11,647 bases of DNA from Dokdonella_A sp040002595 (GTDB taxonomy: Bacteria; Pseudomonadota; Gammaproteobacteria; Xanthomonadales; Rhodanobacteraceae). The notes under the pieces were generated by a model that searched no databases, was not told the DNA's origin, and was given only the letters and a program-made list of their open reading frames with translations. The stretch spans positions 1-11,647 of the forward strand of contig JBDUED010000062.1 in NCBI GenBank assembly GCA_040002595.1, in the 5' to 3' direction. Within the stretch, counting starts at the first letter, position 1, and every line of letters starts with the position of its first letter. A program made the translations under genes and the position numbers. Positions 1 through 7,077 of the stretch are shown here, one piece after another.

Positions 1-27
1 AGCCATCGCGCCTTCCGGCGCTCCCAC
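1..27 (-). repeat. REP element, minus orientation (half of a BIME)
   Basis: Read on the minus strand it has the head GTGGGAGC, a short hairpin GCGCC-GGAA-GGCGC, and the tail GATGGCT. The same layout recurs at 35-60, 11493-11518, 11560-11585 and 11622-11647. Such repetitive extragenic palindromes are known from pseudomonads and xanthomonads and are mobilised in trans by REP-associated tyrosine transposases (RAYTs); none is encoded here. The element starts at the window edge, so a longer cluster may lie upstream. Confidence 0.85.
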
Positions 28-34
28 CAATCTC

Positions 35-60
35 GTGGGAGCGGCGGCAGCCGCGATGCT
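35..60 (+). repeat. REP element, plus orientation (half of a BIME)
   Basis: It has the head GTGGGAGC, a hairpin GCGGC-GGCA-GCCGC and the tail GATGCT. It faces the element at 1-27 head to head across a 7-bp spacer, the usual BIME arrangement of two inverted REPs. The stem differs from its partner (GCGGC/GCCGC against GCGCC/GGCGC) but stays fully paired. The pair lies downstream of the 3' end of the Slp-like gene, which ends at 101. Confidence 0.85.
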
Positions 61-100
61 TGTCGGTGTTCGCGTAAACGCCCGATTTAGGCGTCTCCCT

Positions 101-679
101 TCAGTGGCCGGGTCTCGGCGCGCCGTGATGGTGATGGTCGCGGATGATGATCGTGCCGCCGCCCCAATACGGGCCGCCCCAGAACGGTCCGGCGCCAAAA
201 CCGTATGCGCCGTAGCCCCACATCCAGGGATCGTAATACGGCGATCGCGGGTACAGCGGTCGTTCGGGCCACAGATAAACTGCGTCGGCAGTGACATGCG
301 GATAGGCATAGTCGAATTCGCCGACCTTGCCGTGGTCGGTGCCGGTGACGTGGCCGATGACCGTCACATCACGGCCATGCGCGAACGTTTCCGGATCGTG
401 GAAGCCGCTGCGGCAGGCGATGAAGCGCCCGCCATTGTCGTCGCGCGATGTCGGTCGTGCGCTGGCATCGAGTTCGCGCGCAAGGATTTCGAAACAGGTC
501 GCATCCGCCTTCGGTTCCACCTTGATGATCTCGCCGCCCCAACGCACGGCTTCGCCGTTGGCGGCACTGCCGGCATCGCGCGGCATCGCAGTCGAAAACT
601 GGCCCTGCAGCGGCGTCGGGATACTGGCGCAGGAGGCGAGGGCGACGCTGAATAAAACAATGGCGAACGGCTTTTTCAT
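101..679 (-). CDS. Slp-family outer-membrane lipoprotein
   Basis: A 192-residue predicted lipoprotein. It begins with a lysine pair, a hydrophobic stretch and the lipobox LASC, so Cys17 would be the lipidated residue after LspA cleavage. The middle matches the Slp family pattern: AVRWGGEI, then GRFIA, then GFHDPE, and a YPHV...LW segment. The C-terminal 40 or so residues are unusual, rich in Gly, Tyr, Trp and Pro, and carry a run of four histidines near the end. Slp was first described as a starvation/stationary-phase outer-membrane lipoprotein in E. coli; its biochemical role is unclear. The start is supported by a GAGG ribosome site five bases upstream. It follows the tgpA-like gene on the same strand after 59 bp. 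An AT-rich ATTACA at 694-699 (TGTAAT on the minus strand) could be a -10 box, but no good -35 is visible. Confidence 0.85.
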   Translation of the reverse strand: MKKPFAIVLFSVALASCASIPTPLQGQFSTAMPRDAGSAANGEAVRWGGEIIKVEPKADATCFEILARELDASARPTSRDDNGGRFIACRSGFHDPETFAHGRDVTVIGHVTGTDHGKVGEFDYAYPHVTADAVYLWPERPLYPRSPYYDPWMWGYGAYGFGAGPFWGGPYWGGGTIIIRDHHHHGAPRPGH

Positions 680-738
680 GGGAACCTCGACAAATTACAA
701 AGTTTCGGCACGGCCGCGGGGTTGCTTGCAACACGATG

Positions 739-2751
739 CTAATGGGACGCGGCTGAATGCTTGATCGTCGCACATCCTCGCTTGCCCAGCCGCTGCAGAT
801 GCACTGATCGCACGGCGCGCGTGAATGCGTCGACGCGCGTGCGCACGGGAGCATCGCTGCCATAGCGCAGATCCACGTAGTCACGGATCAGTGGCTCAAG
901 CGCGGAAGCGCTGGCAGGGACCGCGGCGCGCGCACGCTGCAACAGGTCCAAAGGACCCTCGTTCATGCGCCGCGAAACGCCTGCTCGGTCAAGACGCAAG
1001 GTCAATTGCTGCCACGCGCGATCCAGTGCATCCCCTTCCTGGCGTGAGCTGTTGTAGATCGCCCACAGCGTTGCCAGCACCATCAACACGCCAAGCACGA
1101 TCGATAGCGCAAGCAGCAGATCGCCCTGATTCGCGTGCTCGACGCCGAACGGAGTCAGCAGGCTCTTCTGGCGCAGCGCATCGAACCTTACGATGCCTTC
1201 GGTCCATAATCGGCTGGCTACATCGAGCTGGTTGCGCAGCCCATGCAACCAGTCTGATTGCATCAAGCCTGGATTTCCGTTGGTGGCCGCGGCGCCCAGC
1301 TCCACGCGCGCCGGACTGACCGCTGCAGTGGGGTCGACGCGCTGCCAGCCCGTCGTGTCATGCCATACCTCGGCCCACGCATGCGCATCCGATTGGCGCA
1401 CCAGCAGGTAACGGTTCGTCTTGCTCCACCAGCCGCCCTGGTAGCCGGTCACGACGCGTGCCGGGATGCCCGCACTGCGCATCAGGAACACGAACGCGGA
1501 CGCGTAGTGTTCGCAGAATCCGCGTCTGGTGACGAACATGAAGTCGTCGATTGAATCGCGCCCAAGCAGGGGCGGCGCCAAGGTGTAGGTGAACTGCGCA
1601 TGGAACAAATCGAGCACCGCGCGTTCAATCGCGAGTTGGTCCAGGCCCTGCGCAAGCCAACGCTCGGTCAGCGCGCGAGACTGCGGATCGAATCCGGCCG
1701 GCAGCGCCAGTGCACGCGCACGTTGCGCCGCGCTCAAGCTGGGCGCAAGCAAGTAGGTTGGCGCCGATTGCACGCGATATTGGCGTGGCTGGTCGACCGG
1801 CGCGTCGGCCATCAGCGTGCGGTCGGCGCCGAGGCGTGTCGTCTCCGGCGCAGCCAGCGGCATGTCGAGCGAGGGCAGCCAGCGCCGTTCGGTCGGCTCA
1901 AGCGTAATCGTGTAATCGAGGATTGGGCCCTTGGGACGCAATTCTTCCACGCGTGAATAACTGCTGGAACGATTGCGCGTCCATGTCGTCCCGTCAAAAT
2001 CCTGCAGCACCACGGCGCGAAAATAACGCTGTGGAGGGGGCGGCACGTCAACGGCGAAGTCGACACGCATCGCGGGCGTGTCATCGATCAGCAAATCGGT
2101 CATCGAACCCGGTGCCATGCGATCGCTGAGACCGGTGCGAGCGCCACTGTCGTTGCCGGGAGAGCCCCACAGGGGCGAAGCCAGCCGCGGCACCAGCATG
2201 AACCCCGCCGCGGCAAGCGGCAGGCCGGCGCCGAGCAGCAGAGCCGCCAGACGCAACTGCGCGCGCAGTGGATGACCGTGATCGATGGCAGCGGGCTGCA
2301 GCGAATTCAGGGTTGCAACAAGCAGGATCAACACCAGGCAGATGGCAAGGGTAAACAGCATCGTCTGAGTGAACAGCAACGCACTCATCAGCACGAACGC
2401 GGAAAATCCCAGCGCGACGCGCGCATCGCGGGGACGTTCGGTTTCGAGCAACTTGAGCGCAAGCAGTCCGCAGCCAAGCACGCTGCCCGGCTCACGACCG
2501 AACACATTGCCGAACGTCACCATGACCAGAACAAATAACAGCGCGGTCAGTGGCAGGCGGATCGCGGCGCCAACCAGCAAGCCGCGTCGCCGCGTCCACA
2601 CGCGCAAACCGAGCATGATCGCGATGGACGGCCACAGCCACAGCGGCAAATGCGCAAGGTGTGTCGCAAGCGCGGCGGCGACAGTTGCGCACAACAATTC
2701 AAATGGATGGTTGGCCAGACGTTCGGTGGCGTCGCGCACGCTTGGTTTCAC
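739..2751 (-). CDS. tgpA: TgpA-like membrane transglutaminase (DUF3488 / transglutaminase core / DUF4129)
   Basis: A 670-residue integral membrane protein. Residues about 18-190 form several hydrophobic helices (DUF3488 region), followed by a large extracytoplasmic part with a transglutaminase-like core, one more helix at about 543-566, and a cytoplasmic C-terminal region resembling DUF4129. The papain-like triad is intact: Cys413 in RGFCEHYAS, His457 in DAHAWAEVW and Asp473 in RVDPTAA. The architecture matches Pseudomonas aeruginosa TgpA, an inner-membrane protein with a periplasmic transglutaminase domain; its natural substrate is not established. The start is GTG and overlaps the stop of the DUF58 gene by four bases (GTGA), implying translational coupling. 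The MoxR-DUF58-transglutaminase order is a recurring cassette. Family assignment is firm; the gene symbol follows from architecture and context rather than from a search. Confidence 0.9.
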   Translation of the reverse strand: MKPSVRDATERLANHPFELLCATVAAALATHLAHLPLWLWPSIAIMLGLRVWTRRRGLLVGAAIRLPLTALLFVLVMVTFGNVFGREPGSVLGCGLLALKLLETERPRDARVALGFSAFVLMSALLFTQTMLFTLAICLVLILLVATLNSLQPAAIDHGHPLRAQLRLAALLLGAGLPLAAAGFMLVPRLASPLWGSPGNDSGARTGLSDRMAPGSMTDLLIDDTPAMRVDFAVDVPPPPQRYFRAVVLQDFDGTTWTRNRSSSYSRVEELRPKGPILDYTITLEPTERRWLPSLDMPLAAPETTRLGADRTLMADAPVDQPRQYRVQSAPTYLLAPSLSAAQRARALALPAGFDPQSRALTERWLAQGLDQLAIERAVLDLFHAQFTYTLAPPLLGRDSIDDFMFVTRRGFCEHYASAFVFLMRSAGIPARVVTGYQGGWWSKTNRYLLVRQSDAHAWAEVWHDTTGWQRVDPTAAVSPARVELGAAATNGNPGLMQSDWLHGLRNQLDVASRLWTEGIVRFDALRQKSLLTPFGVEHANQGDLLLALSIVLGVLMVLATLWAIYNSSRQEGDALDRAWQQLTLRLDRAGVSRRMNEGPLDLLQRARAAVPASASALEPLIRDYVDLRYGSDAPVRTRVDAFTRAVRSVHLQRLGKRGCATIKHSAASH

Positions 2752-3704
2752 GGCAGCAGCGCCAGTGCACGCAGACAGGCACGGCGCTGTTCACCGCCCA
2801 GACCCGGACCGATGTCCGCATGGGGCAGACGCAGAAGATAGGTGTGCTGTGCAGCTTCCGCTGCGATCACCCAGGCGCTGAGACGGCGAATGCGCGCCTC
2901 GTGATCGAGCGAACCCAGGCGTGCGTAGTCGAGGGTCAGTGCAGCGCCGGCATGACGTTCCACATCATGCACCAGCAAGGTGTCGTGGCGCGCCGATGCT
3001 TTCCACGCGATCAGACGCGTCGCGTCGGTCGGTCGGTAGTCGCGCAAGCCGGCATCTTCCTCGCGGGCGCCGGCGCGGGCGTAGTCGCCCTCGCGCCCAT
3101 CGCTGGATGGCAGCGGCGGCGCAGGCGTTTCCAGTGCCGGATATACAATGAAGCGGGTTTCGGGATTGAGCCAACTCCACAACTGGAAAAGTCCCAATGG
3201 ATAATCCGTCCAAAGGCGCAGGCGACCGGGTCGAAACCAGCCACGCCTCACGTCGGGCACGTTCAGCACGATTTCTCGATTGCCTCCAAGCGGCAGCGCG
3301 AACGAGAGGTTCGCGTCCTCGCGCCGGATGCGCAAACTCGGTCGTGCGCGTGTGCCGGGTGCGAACTTGAGGTGCACGCGCAAGGTATCGCCCGCGTGCG
3401 TTTCATCCGCGCGCAACTGGATCAGCGCAAGCCCGCTCACCGTCCGAAAGCCGAAGAACACGCTGGCGCCGGTGGCAGCACCGAGCAGACACGTCAACAG
3501 CAAGGCGGGGTTGTTGGAATAGTTCAGCGCGCCGAGCAACATCACGAACAACAAACCGCTGAACGCGAGGCCGAAGCGGGTGGGTACAACATAGATGCGT
3601 CGGCGATCGAGATGAATCGGCAACTTTTCCGCGTGGCGCAGCCGCGTCAACGCCGGAAGCCTGCGCTCGGCGACGGCGAGGATGCGCGTGCGCAGCGAGG
3701 TCAT
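2748..3704 (-). CDS. DUF58 domain protein (MoxR-associated)
   Basis: A 318-residue protein with two adjacent hydrophobic segments at about residues 42-62 and 66-86, then a soluble region. The DUF58 signature is clear in DYRPTDATRLIAWKASARHD, the family's YxPGDxxRxIxWxxSAR motif, although the usual Gly is Thr here. DUF58 proteins are related to von Willebrand A domains and nearly always sit beside moxR genes; they probably act with the ATPase in assembling or activating membrane or periplasmic complexes, but no reaction is known. The ATG start has no strong ribosome site. The 159-bp gap to the upstream moxR gene holds no convincing promoter or terminator. The 3' end overlaps the transglutaminase gene by four bases, so the two are almost certainly co-translated. 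Confidence 0.9.
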   Translation of the reverse strand: MTSLRTRILAVAERRLPALTRLRHAEKLPIHLDRRRIYVVPTRFGLAFSGLLFVMLLGALNYSNNPALLLTCLLGAATGASVFFGFRTVSGLALIQLRADETHAGDTLRVHLKFAPGTRARPSLRIRREDANLSFALPLGGNREIVLNVPDVRRGWFRPGRLRLWTDYPLGLFQLWSWLNPETRFIVYPALETPAPPLPSSDGREGDYARAGAREEDAGLRDYRPTDATRLIAWKASARHDTLLVHDVERHAGAALTLDYARLGSLDHEARIRRLSAWVIAAEAAQHTYLLRLPHADIGPGLGGEQRRACLRALALLP

Positions 3705-3863
3705 CGTATCGATGCGACACGCAACAGGTTTGCGCGCCCTCCGATTTGCTTCCCGTGCCGCAGCGGAGACGGGCGAAGGTCAAGGGAATTGAATTGGGCC
3801 ATTTGCGCGTTCCAAATCAACAGGCGTCCCGGCAACACGGCTGCCTTGCGTTAGATGCGGGCG

Positions 3864-4814
3864 TCACCGAACCGCGGTCGCCTCGAGTACCTGCAAGGCG
3901 AGTTTGTCGCGACTGGCGCGCGCGCTAGCGCTGGGTGTCAGGCGGTGGCTGGCGACAAATGGAAACACCGCTTGCACGTCTTCGGGCAAGCACAGGGCGC
4001 GACCGGCAAGCAGCGCGTGCGCGCGCGCGGCGCCAAGCAGTGCTAGGCCCGCTCGCGGCGACAGGCCCACGCGGATTTCCGGGTGTTCTCGACTGGCTGC
4101 CAGCAGCGCCTGCACATAATCGATCAGCGCGGCGCTCGCGAAGATCGCTGTGCAGGCGTGGCGCAGTTCAATGATCTGTTCGGGCGCAAGGCAAGGCGAC
4201 AACGCACCGAGCACCTCGCGACGATCGATCGCACCGAGCATCGTGCGCTCGGCATCGCGATCGGGATAGCCAAGATTCATGCGCAGCAGGAAGCGGTCAA
4301 GCTGCGAATCGGGCAGCGGGTACGTCCCGGCGAAATCGAGAGGATTTTGTGTTGCGACGACAAAAAACGGCGGTGCCAGGCGGTGAGTGACACCATCGAC
4401 GGTAACTTGTTCCTCGGCCATCGCCTCAAGCAAGGCGCTTTGCGTCTTCGGCATGGCGCGGTTGATTTCATCGGCCAGCAGCAATTGCGTGAACAGCGGT
4501 CCGGGATGGAACTTGAAGCGATTCGCCTCACGCTCGTAAATGCCGACCCCGATGATGTCCGATGGCAGCAGGTCGGAGGTGAACTGCACGCGCTGGAAAC
4601 CCAGTCCCAGCGTTGCTGCGAGCGCATGCGCAAGGGTGGTCTTGCCGACGCCTGGCAGATCCTCGATCAGTAGATGCCCGCCGGCAAGCAGGCAGACAAA
4701 AGCGAGGCGCACCTCGCGCCGCTTGCCCAGCACGACGGTATTGACTTGGGCGATCGCGCGCGCCAGCGCATCGCGCAGTTCGGCGGGCAGGGCTGCGTTG
4801 GGCGATTCGATCAT
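3864..4814 (-). CDS. MoxR-family AAA+ ATPase
   Basis: A 316-residue AAA+ protein of the MoxR group. Walker A is EDLPGVGKT (residues 51-59), Walker B is LLLADE (111-116) followed by the INRA segment typical of MoxR, and sensor 1 is ATQNP with Asn157. The C-terminal helical lid contains GLSPRAG. MoxR ATPases are thought to act as chaperones that remodel or insert cofactors into partner complexes; the downstream DUF58 protein is the usual partner. I chose the ATG at 4814 because the protein then begins just before the first conserved helix. A GTG at 4886 would add 24 residues unlike the family and would place a perfect palindrome (4834-4854) inside the gene. No strong ribosome site precedes either start. 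Confidence 0.9.
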   Translation of the reverse strand: MIESPNAALPAELRDALARAIAQVNTVVLGKRREVRLAFVCLLAGGHLLIEDLPGVGKTTLAHALAATLGLGFQRVQFTSDLLPSDIIGVGIYEREANRFKFHPGPLFTQLLLADEINRAMPKTQSALLEAMAEEQVTVDGVTHRLAPPFFVVATQNPLDFAGTYPLPDSQLDRFLLRMNLGYPDRDAERTMLGAIDRREVLGALSPCLAPEQIIELRHACTAIFASAALIDYVQALLAASREHPEIRVGLSPRAGLALLGAARAHALLAGRALCLPEDVQAVFPFVASHRLTPSASARASRDKLALQVLEATAVR

Positions 4815-4833
4815 GGCAGGAATGTGGATGCGC

Positions 4834-4854
4834 GACGCCTTGATGCAAGGCGTC
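4834..4854. promoter_or_regulatory. Perfect 9-bp inverted repeat upstream of moxR
   Basis: GACGCCTTG and its exact reverse complement CAAGGCGTC are separated by three bases, in the 89-bp gap between the 3' end of yceF and the moxR start. No T-run follows on either strand, so it does not look like a standard intrinsic terminator. It could be an operator or an RNA hairpin ahead of moxR. The structure is plain in the sequence; its function is not. Confidence 0.45.
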
Positions 4855-4903
4855 CCGAGTTTAGCGGCCGCTGAGCGCGGCAGCACGATGGAAAGGGCAG
4901 GTG

Positions 4904-5521
4904 TTATGGCAGCGCGAGGCCTGCCCCGCGCAGCAGGCGTGTCAGGGCGATCAGCGGCAGACCAATCAATGCGCTTGGATCGGCGCTGTCAACGCGTTCC
5001 AACAGGGTGATACCGAAACCTTCGACCTTGAAACTGCCGGCGCAGTCCAATGGTTGCTCGGTCGCGACATAACGGGCGATTTCGTCGGTTGTGAGCGAGC
5101 GGAAGGTGACGCGCGTGGTATCGAGCGCGCACTGTTCGTGCCACATCTGCCCGCGTGTGTCGACAAGGCACAGCGCGGTATGGAATTGGACTGCTTTGCC
5201 CGAGGCCGCCGCCAACTGGGCGCGCGCCGCCTCGGCGCTATCGGGTTTGCCGAGCGCGCGGTCCTCGATTTGCGCAACCTGATCGCTGCCGATGACCAGT
5301 GCGCCGGGACACGTTCGCGCGGCGCTGTGTGCCTTGGCGTTTGCCAGTCGTCGCGCCAGTGCGATCGGTGCCTCATCCGGCTGCGGGCTTTCATCGACGG
5401 ACGGCGCCAAGGTGCGGAACCTTAACTGCAGGCGCTCCAGCAATTGCCGCCGATAAGGCGAAGTCGAGGCCAGCACCAGATCGACTTCGGCTGCATGCGT
5501 GTGCGACGTCGGATCATTCAT
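4904..5521 (-). CDS. yceF: Maf-family nucleotide pyrophosphatase, YceF subgroup
   Basis: A 205-residue Maf/HAM1-fold enzyme. The N-terminal motif LASTSPYRRQLLERL (from Leu17), SVDESP (41-46), GSDQV with the likely catalytic Asp80, and CAGSFKVEGFGI follow E. coli YceF closely. That subgroup hydrolyses 7-methyl-GTP to the monophosphate and pyrophosphate, a house-cleaning reaction in the cytoplasm. Context agrees: in E. coli, yceF is also divergent from yceD-rpmF and the fab genes. The ATG overlaps the stop of the upstream small membrane-protein gene as ATGA, and no ribosome site is seen, so translation probably depends on coupling to that gene. An in-frame extension upstream to 5806 runs through the neighbouring gene and is rejected. 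Confidence 0.93.
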   Translation of the reverse strand: MNDPTSHTHAAEVDLVLASTSPYRRQLLERLQLRFRTLAPSVDESPQPDEAPIALARRLANAKAHSAARTCPGALVIGSDQVAQIEDRALGKPDSAEAARAQLAAASGKAVQFHTALCLVDTRGQMWHEQCALDTTRVTFRSLTTDEIARYVATEQPLDCAGSFKVEGFGITLLERVDSADPSALIGLPLIALTRLLRGAGLALP

Positions 5522-5964
5522 GGCTGTGCCGCGCGGGTTTGTTCGACCTCGGCGCGCGCGCTCGCCAGCCGCGCCAGCTGGTCGGCCAGCGCCATCCGCG
5601 TCGCAATCAATGCATCGCGTGCACGAGTCAAATCGTCGAAGGATGCTGTCGACGCATGATCTTTGAGCCACAATCGGTGGGCGAGCAGATCGCGCAAGGC
5701 ATCTTGCACCTGCGGCTCGGCGGCGAGGGTCGCACGCGCCGATACGTGTTCGGCCGGCGACAGCGCTGCCGCAAGCGCCGGAATTTCGCGCAAGCGTGCG
5801 CGACATTCGAGCAACTCGCGCTCCAGCGCGTCAGCCAGATCGAGGATTTGTGCCAGCAGCACCGAGCGGCGGTGAAGGCGGCGTTCGCGCAGCCACGCCA
5901 ACAGCATGGTCAGGATCGCGAGTGCGGCAAGGAGGAAGATGAGAATGGTCAAAGACGGTGGCAC
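5518..5964 (-). CDS. Small single-span membrane protein with coiled-coil potential, unknown function
   Basis: I do not recognise this 148-residue protein. Residues 5-25 form one hydrophobic helix followed at once by a strongly basic patch (RERRLHRR), which predicts a cytoplasmic C-terminal part. The rest is rich in Ala, Leu, Arg and Glu with heptad-like spacing (about 33-62 and 118-145), suggesting long helices or coiled coils. It contains a single Cys. The start is GTG, with purine-rich GAAGAA directly in front, so the exact start is less certain. Its stop overlaps the yceF start as ATGA, so the two are probably translated together. The arrangement suggests a function linked to YceF or simply shared transcription. 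Confidence 0.7.
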   Translation of the reverse strand: MPPSLTILIFLLAALAILTMLLAWLRERRLHRRSVLLAQILDLADALERELLECRARLREIPALAAALSPAEHVSARATLAAEPQVQDALRDLLAHRLWLKDHASTASFDDLTRARDALIATRMALADQLARLASARAEVEQTRAAQP

Positions 5965-6188
5965 TTCTTCAAGGGCGGATTGGGTTGGCGTTGATACTCG
6001 GACAGTTTTTCATTCTCTCGTTGCCGACCTCAGCCGCTGGACGCAGCTTCGATCCCGCCGCGAAGGGAAAACCAGCTCCATTTAAGGCTCGCGAGGAAGG
6101 CGGACAGGCGTCAGAATAACCCCTGTAACCCGTGCTTCGTTTCCAGTGTGATCGCCTGCGCGCTGATCCGAGCATGGATGGGTTCGGG

Positions 6189-6217
6189 TTGACATGAAAG
6201 GGGTACGCACCTACCAT
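6189..6217 (+). promoter_or_regulatory. Strong sigma70-type promoter for yceD-rpmF
   Basis: TTGACA (6189-6194) is a perfect -35 hexamer, followed after 17 bp by TACCAT (6212-6217), a 4-of-6 match to the -10 consensus. Initiation about seven bases after the -10 would fall near 6224-6225, two or three bases before the yceD ATG at 6227. The transcript would then be leaderless or nearly so. Confidence 0.7.
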
Positions 6218-6226
6218 CGCGCGCCC

Positions 6227-6760
6227 ATGTCTCAAGCCCTGCCAGACCGCGTGGATATCGCACGCCAAGTGCAGGCGCGACGCGTGTACGAAGGCTCGCT
6301 GCCACTGGCTGCGATGGGTCGATTGGGCGAAAGCCTCGCCTCGACCGAAGGCTCGGCGCGTTACACTGTCGAGTTCGACAAGGATGGTTTCGGGATTTCG
6401 TTTGTCGCGCTGCGGGTGGAGGCGGATCTTCCGCTGGTATGCCAGCGCACACTGGAAATCTTTGCCTATCCGGTATCAATCGACGAGCGGCTGGGCGTGA
6501 TCGCGCAGGAAAGCGAAGAAGCGGGTTTGCCGGAGGGGTACGAGCCGCTGCTGGCGCCGAGCGGACAACTGGTCATTGCGGAAATGATCGAGGACGAACT
6601 GATTCTCGCGTTGCCGGTGGTGCCGCTCAAACCCGGCGAGCCGCTGGAATGGAAAGACCCGACGGCGCCGGATGCCCGCAAGGAAGTTCCGGCAGGGGAC
6701 GAAATCGAACTACAGCCTGCCAACCCGTTCGCGGTGTTGCAGGGACTGAAGAAACACTAG
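6227..6760 (+). CDS. yceD: YceD / DUF177 family protein (large ribosomal subunit accumulation)
   Basis: A 177-residue DUF177 protein, close to the 173 residues of E. coli YceD. The C-terminal half is diagnostic: EMIEDELILALPVVPL and the end NPFAVLQGLKK. YceD is linked to 23S rRNA accumulation and is almost always next to rpmF, as here. The family CxxC element appears as CQRT, so one cysteine is lost. I place the start at the ATG at 6227, not the in-frame ATG at 6194. The earlier ATG overlaps the -35 box of the promoter at 6189-6217, and conserved sequence only begins after 6227. No ribosome site precedes 6227, consistent with a leaderless message. A 94-bp gap leads to rpmF. Confidence 0.9.
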   Translation: MSQALPDRVDIARQVQARRVYEGSLPLAAMGRLGESLASTEGSARYTVEFDKDGFGISFVALRVEADLPLVCQRTLEIFAYPVSIDERLGVIAQESEEAGLPEGYEPLLAPSGQLVIAEMIEDELILALPVVPLKPGEPLEWKDPTAPDARKEVPAGDEIELQPANPFAVLQGLKKH

Positions 6761-6765
6761 TTTTC

Positions 6766-6789
6766 ACCCGGCTGTGTCAAGGGCCGGGT
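6766..6789 (+). other. Hairpin between yceD and rpmF without U-tract
   Basis: ACCCGGC (6766-6772) pairs exactly with GCCGGGT (6783-6789) across a 10-base loop, starting five bases after the yceD stop. No T-run follows, so it is more likely an RNA stability or processing structure than a terminator. I see no convincing separate promoter for rpmF in 6790-6853. Confidence 0.35.
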
Positions 6790-6853
6790 TGATCAGACGA
6801 TTTGGACCACGTGTCTGGATTGTTCGATACCAAACATTTCACTGGAGAGCGTC

Positions 6854-7048
6854 ATGGCAGTTGCCAAGAGTCGTACCACCCCGTCCCGTCGCGGCATGCG
6901 CCGCGCGCATGATTCGTTGACGGCCAAGCAGTTGTCGACCGATCCAACCTCGGGCGAGGTGCATATTCGTCACCACGTCACCAAGGACGGCTTCTATCGT
7001 GGCAAGAAGGTCATCGAATCGAAGACCAAGGTTCGCGACGCCGAGTAA
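6854..7048 (+). CDS. rpmF: 50S ribosomal protein bL32
   Basis: A 64-residue basic protein with the standard bL32 opening, MAVAKSRTTPSRRGMRRAHD, and the later segments HIRHHVTKDGFYRGKKV, which follow E. coli L32 closely. It has no cysteines, so it is the zinc-free form usual in gammaproteobacteria. The ribosome site GGAGAG lies six bases upstream of the ATG. It is a structural protein of the large subunit near the peptidyl transferase region. Its stop codon sits in the loop of a terminator-like hairpin (7037-7062). In E. coli plsX follows rpmF; here fabH follows directly. Confidence 0.97.
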   Translation: MAVAKSRTTPSRRGMRRAHDSLTAKQLSTDPTSGEVHIRHHVTKDGFYRGKKVIESKTKVRDAE

Positions 7049-7062
7049 GGCGGTCTTTTTTT
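7037..7062 (+). terminator. Intrinsic terminator at the rpmF 3' end
   Basis: GACGCC (7037-7042) pairs with GGCGGTC (7049-7055), allowing one bulged G, around a six-base loop that contains the rpmF stop codon. Seven T residues follow (7056-7062). It should end or attenuate most transcripts before fabH. Confidence 0.7.
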
Positions 7063-7077
7063 ACTGCGGGTGGCAAC

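Noticed and set aside
78..94. A possible terminator after the Slp-like gene (minus strand)
   Set aside because: The stem has only five pairs (ACGCC/GGCGT) and no real U-tract; not strong enough to annotate.
2661..3854. A 397-codon open frame on the plus strand opposite DUF58
   Set aside because: It lies antisense to a clear DUF58 gene, has a composition rich in Arg, Gln and Ala typical of shadow frames in high-GC DNA, and shows no recognisable motif.
6194..6226. Upstream ATG for yceD
   Set aside because: The ATG overlaps a perfect -35 hexamer and the extra residues are not family-like.
5969..6268. A 99-codon minus-strand frame in the divergent region before the small membrane protein
   Set aside because: It crosses the yceD promoter and start, has no ribosome site at its start and no motif; its only interest is that it stops four bases before the GTG at 5964.
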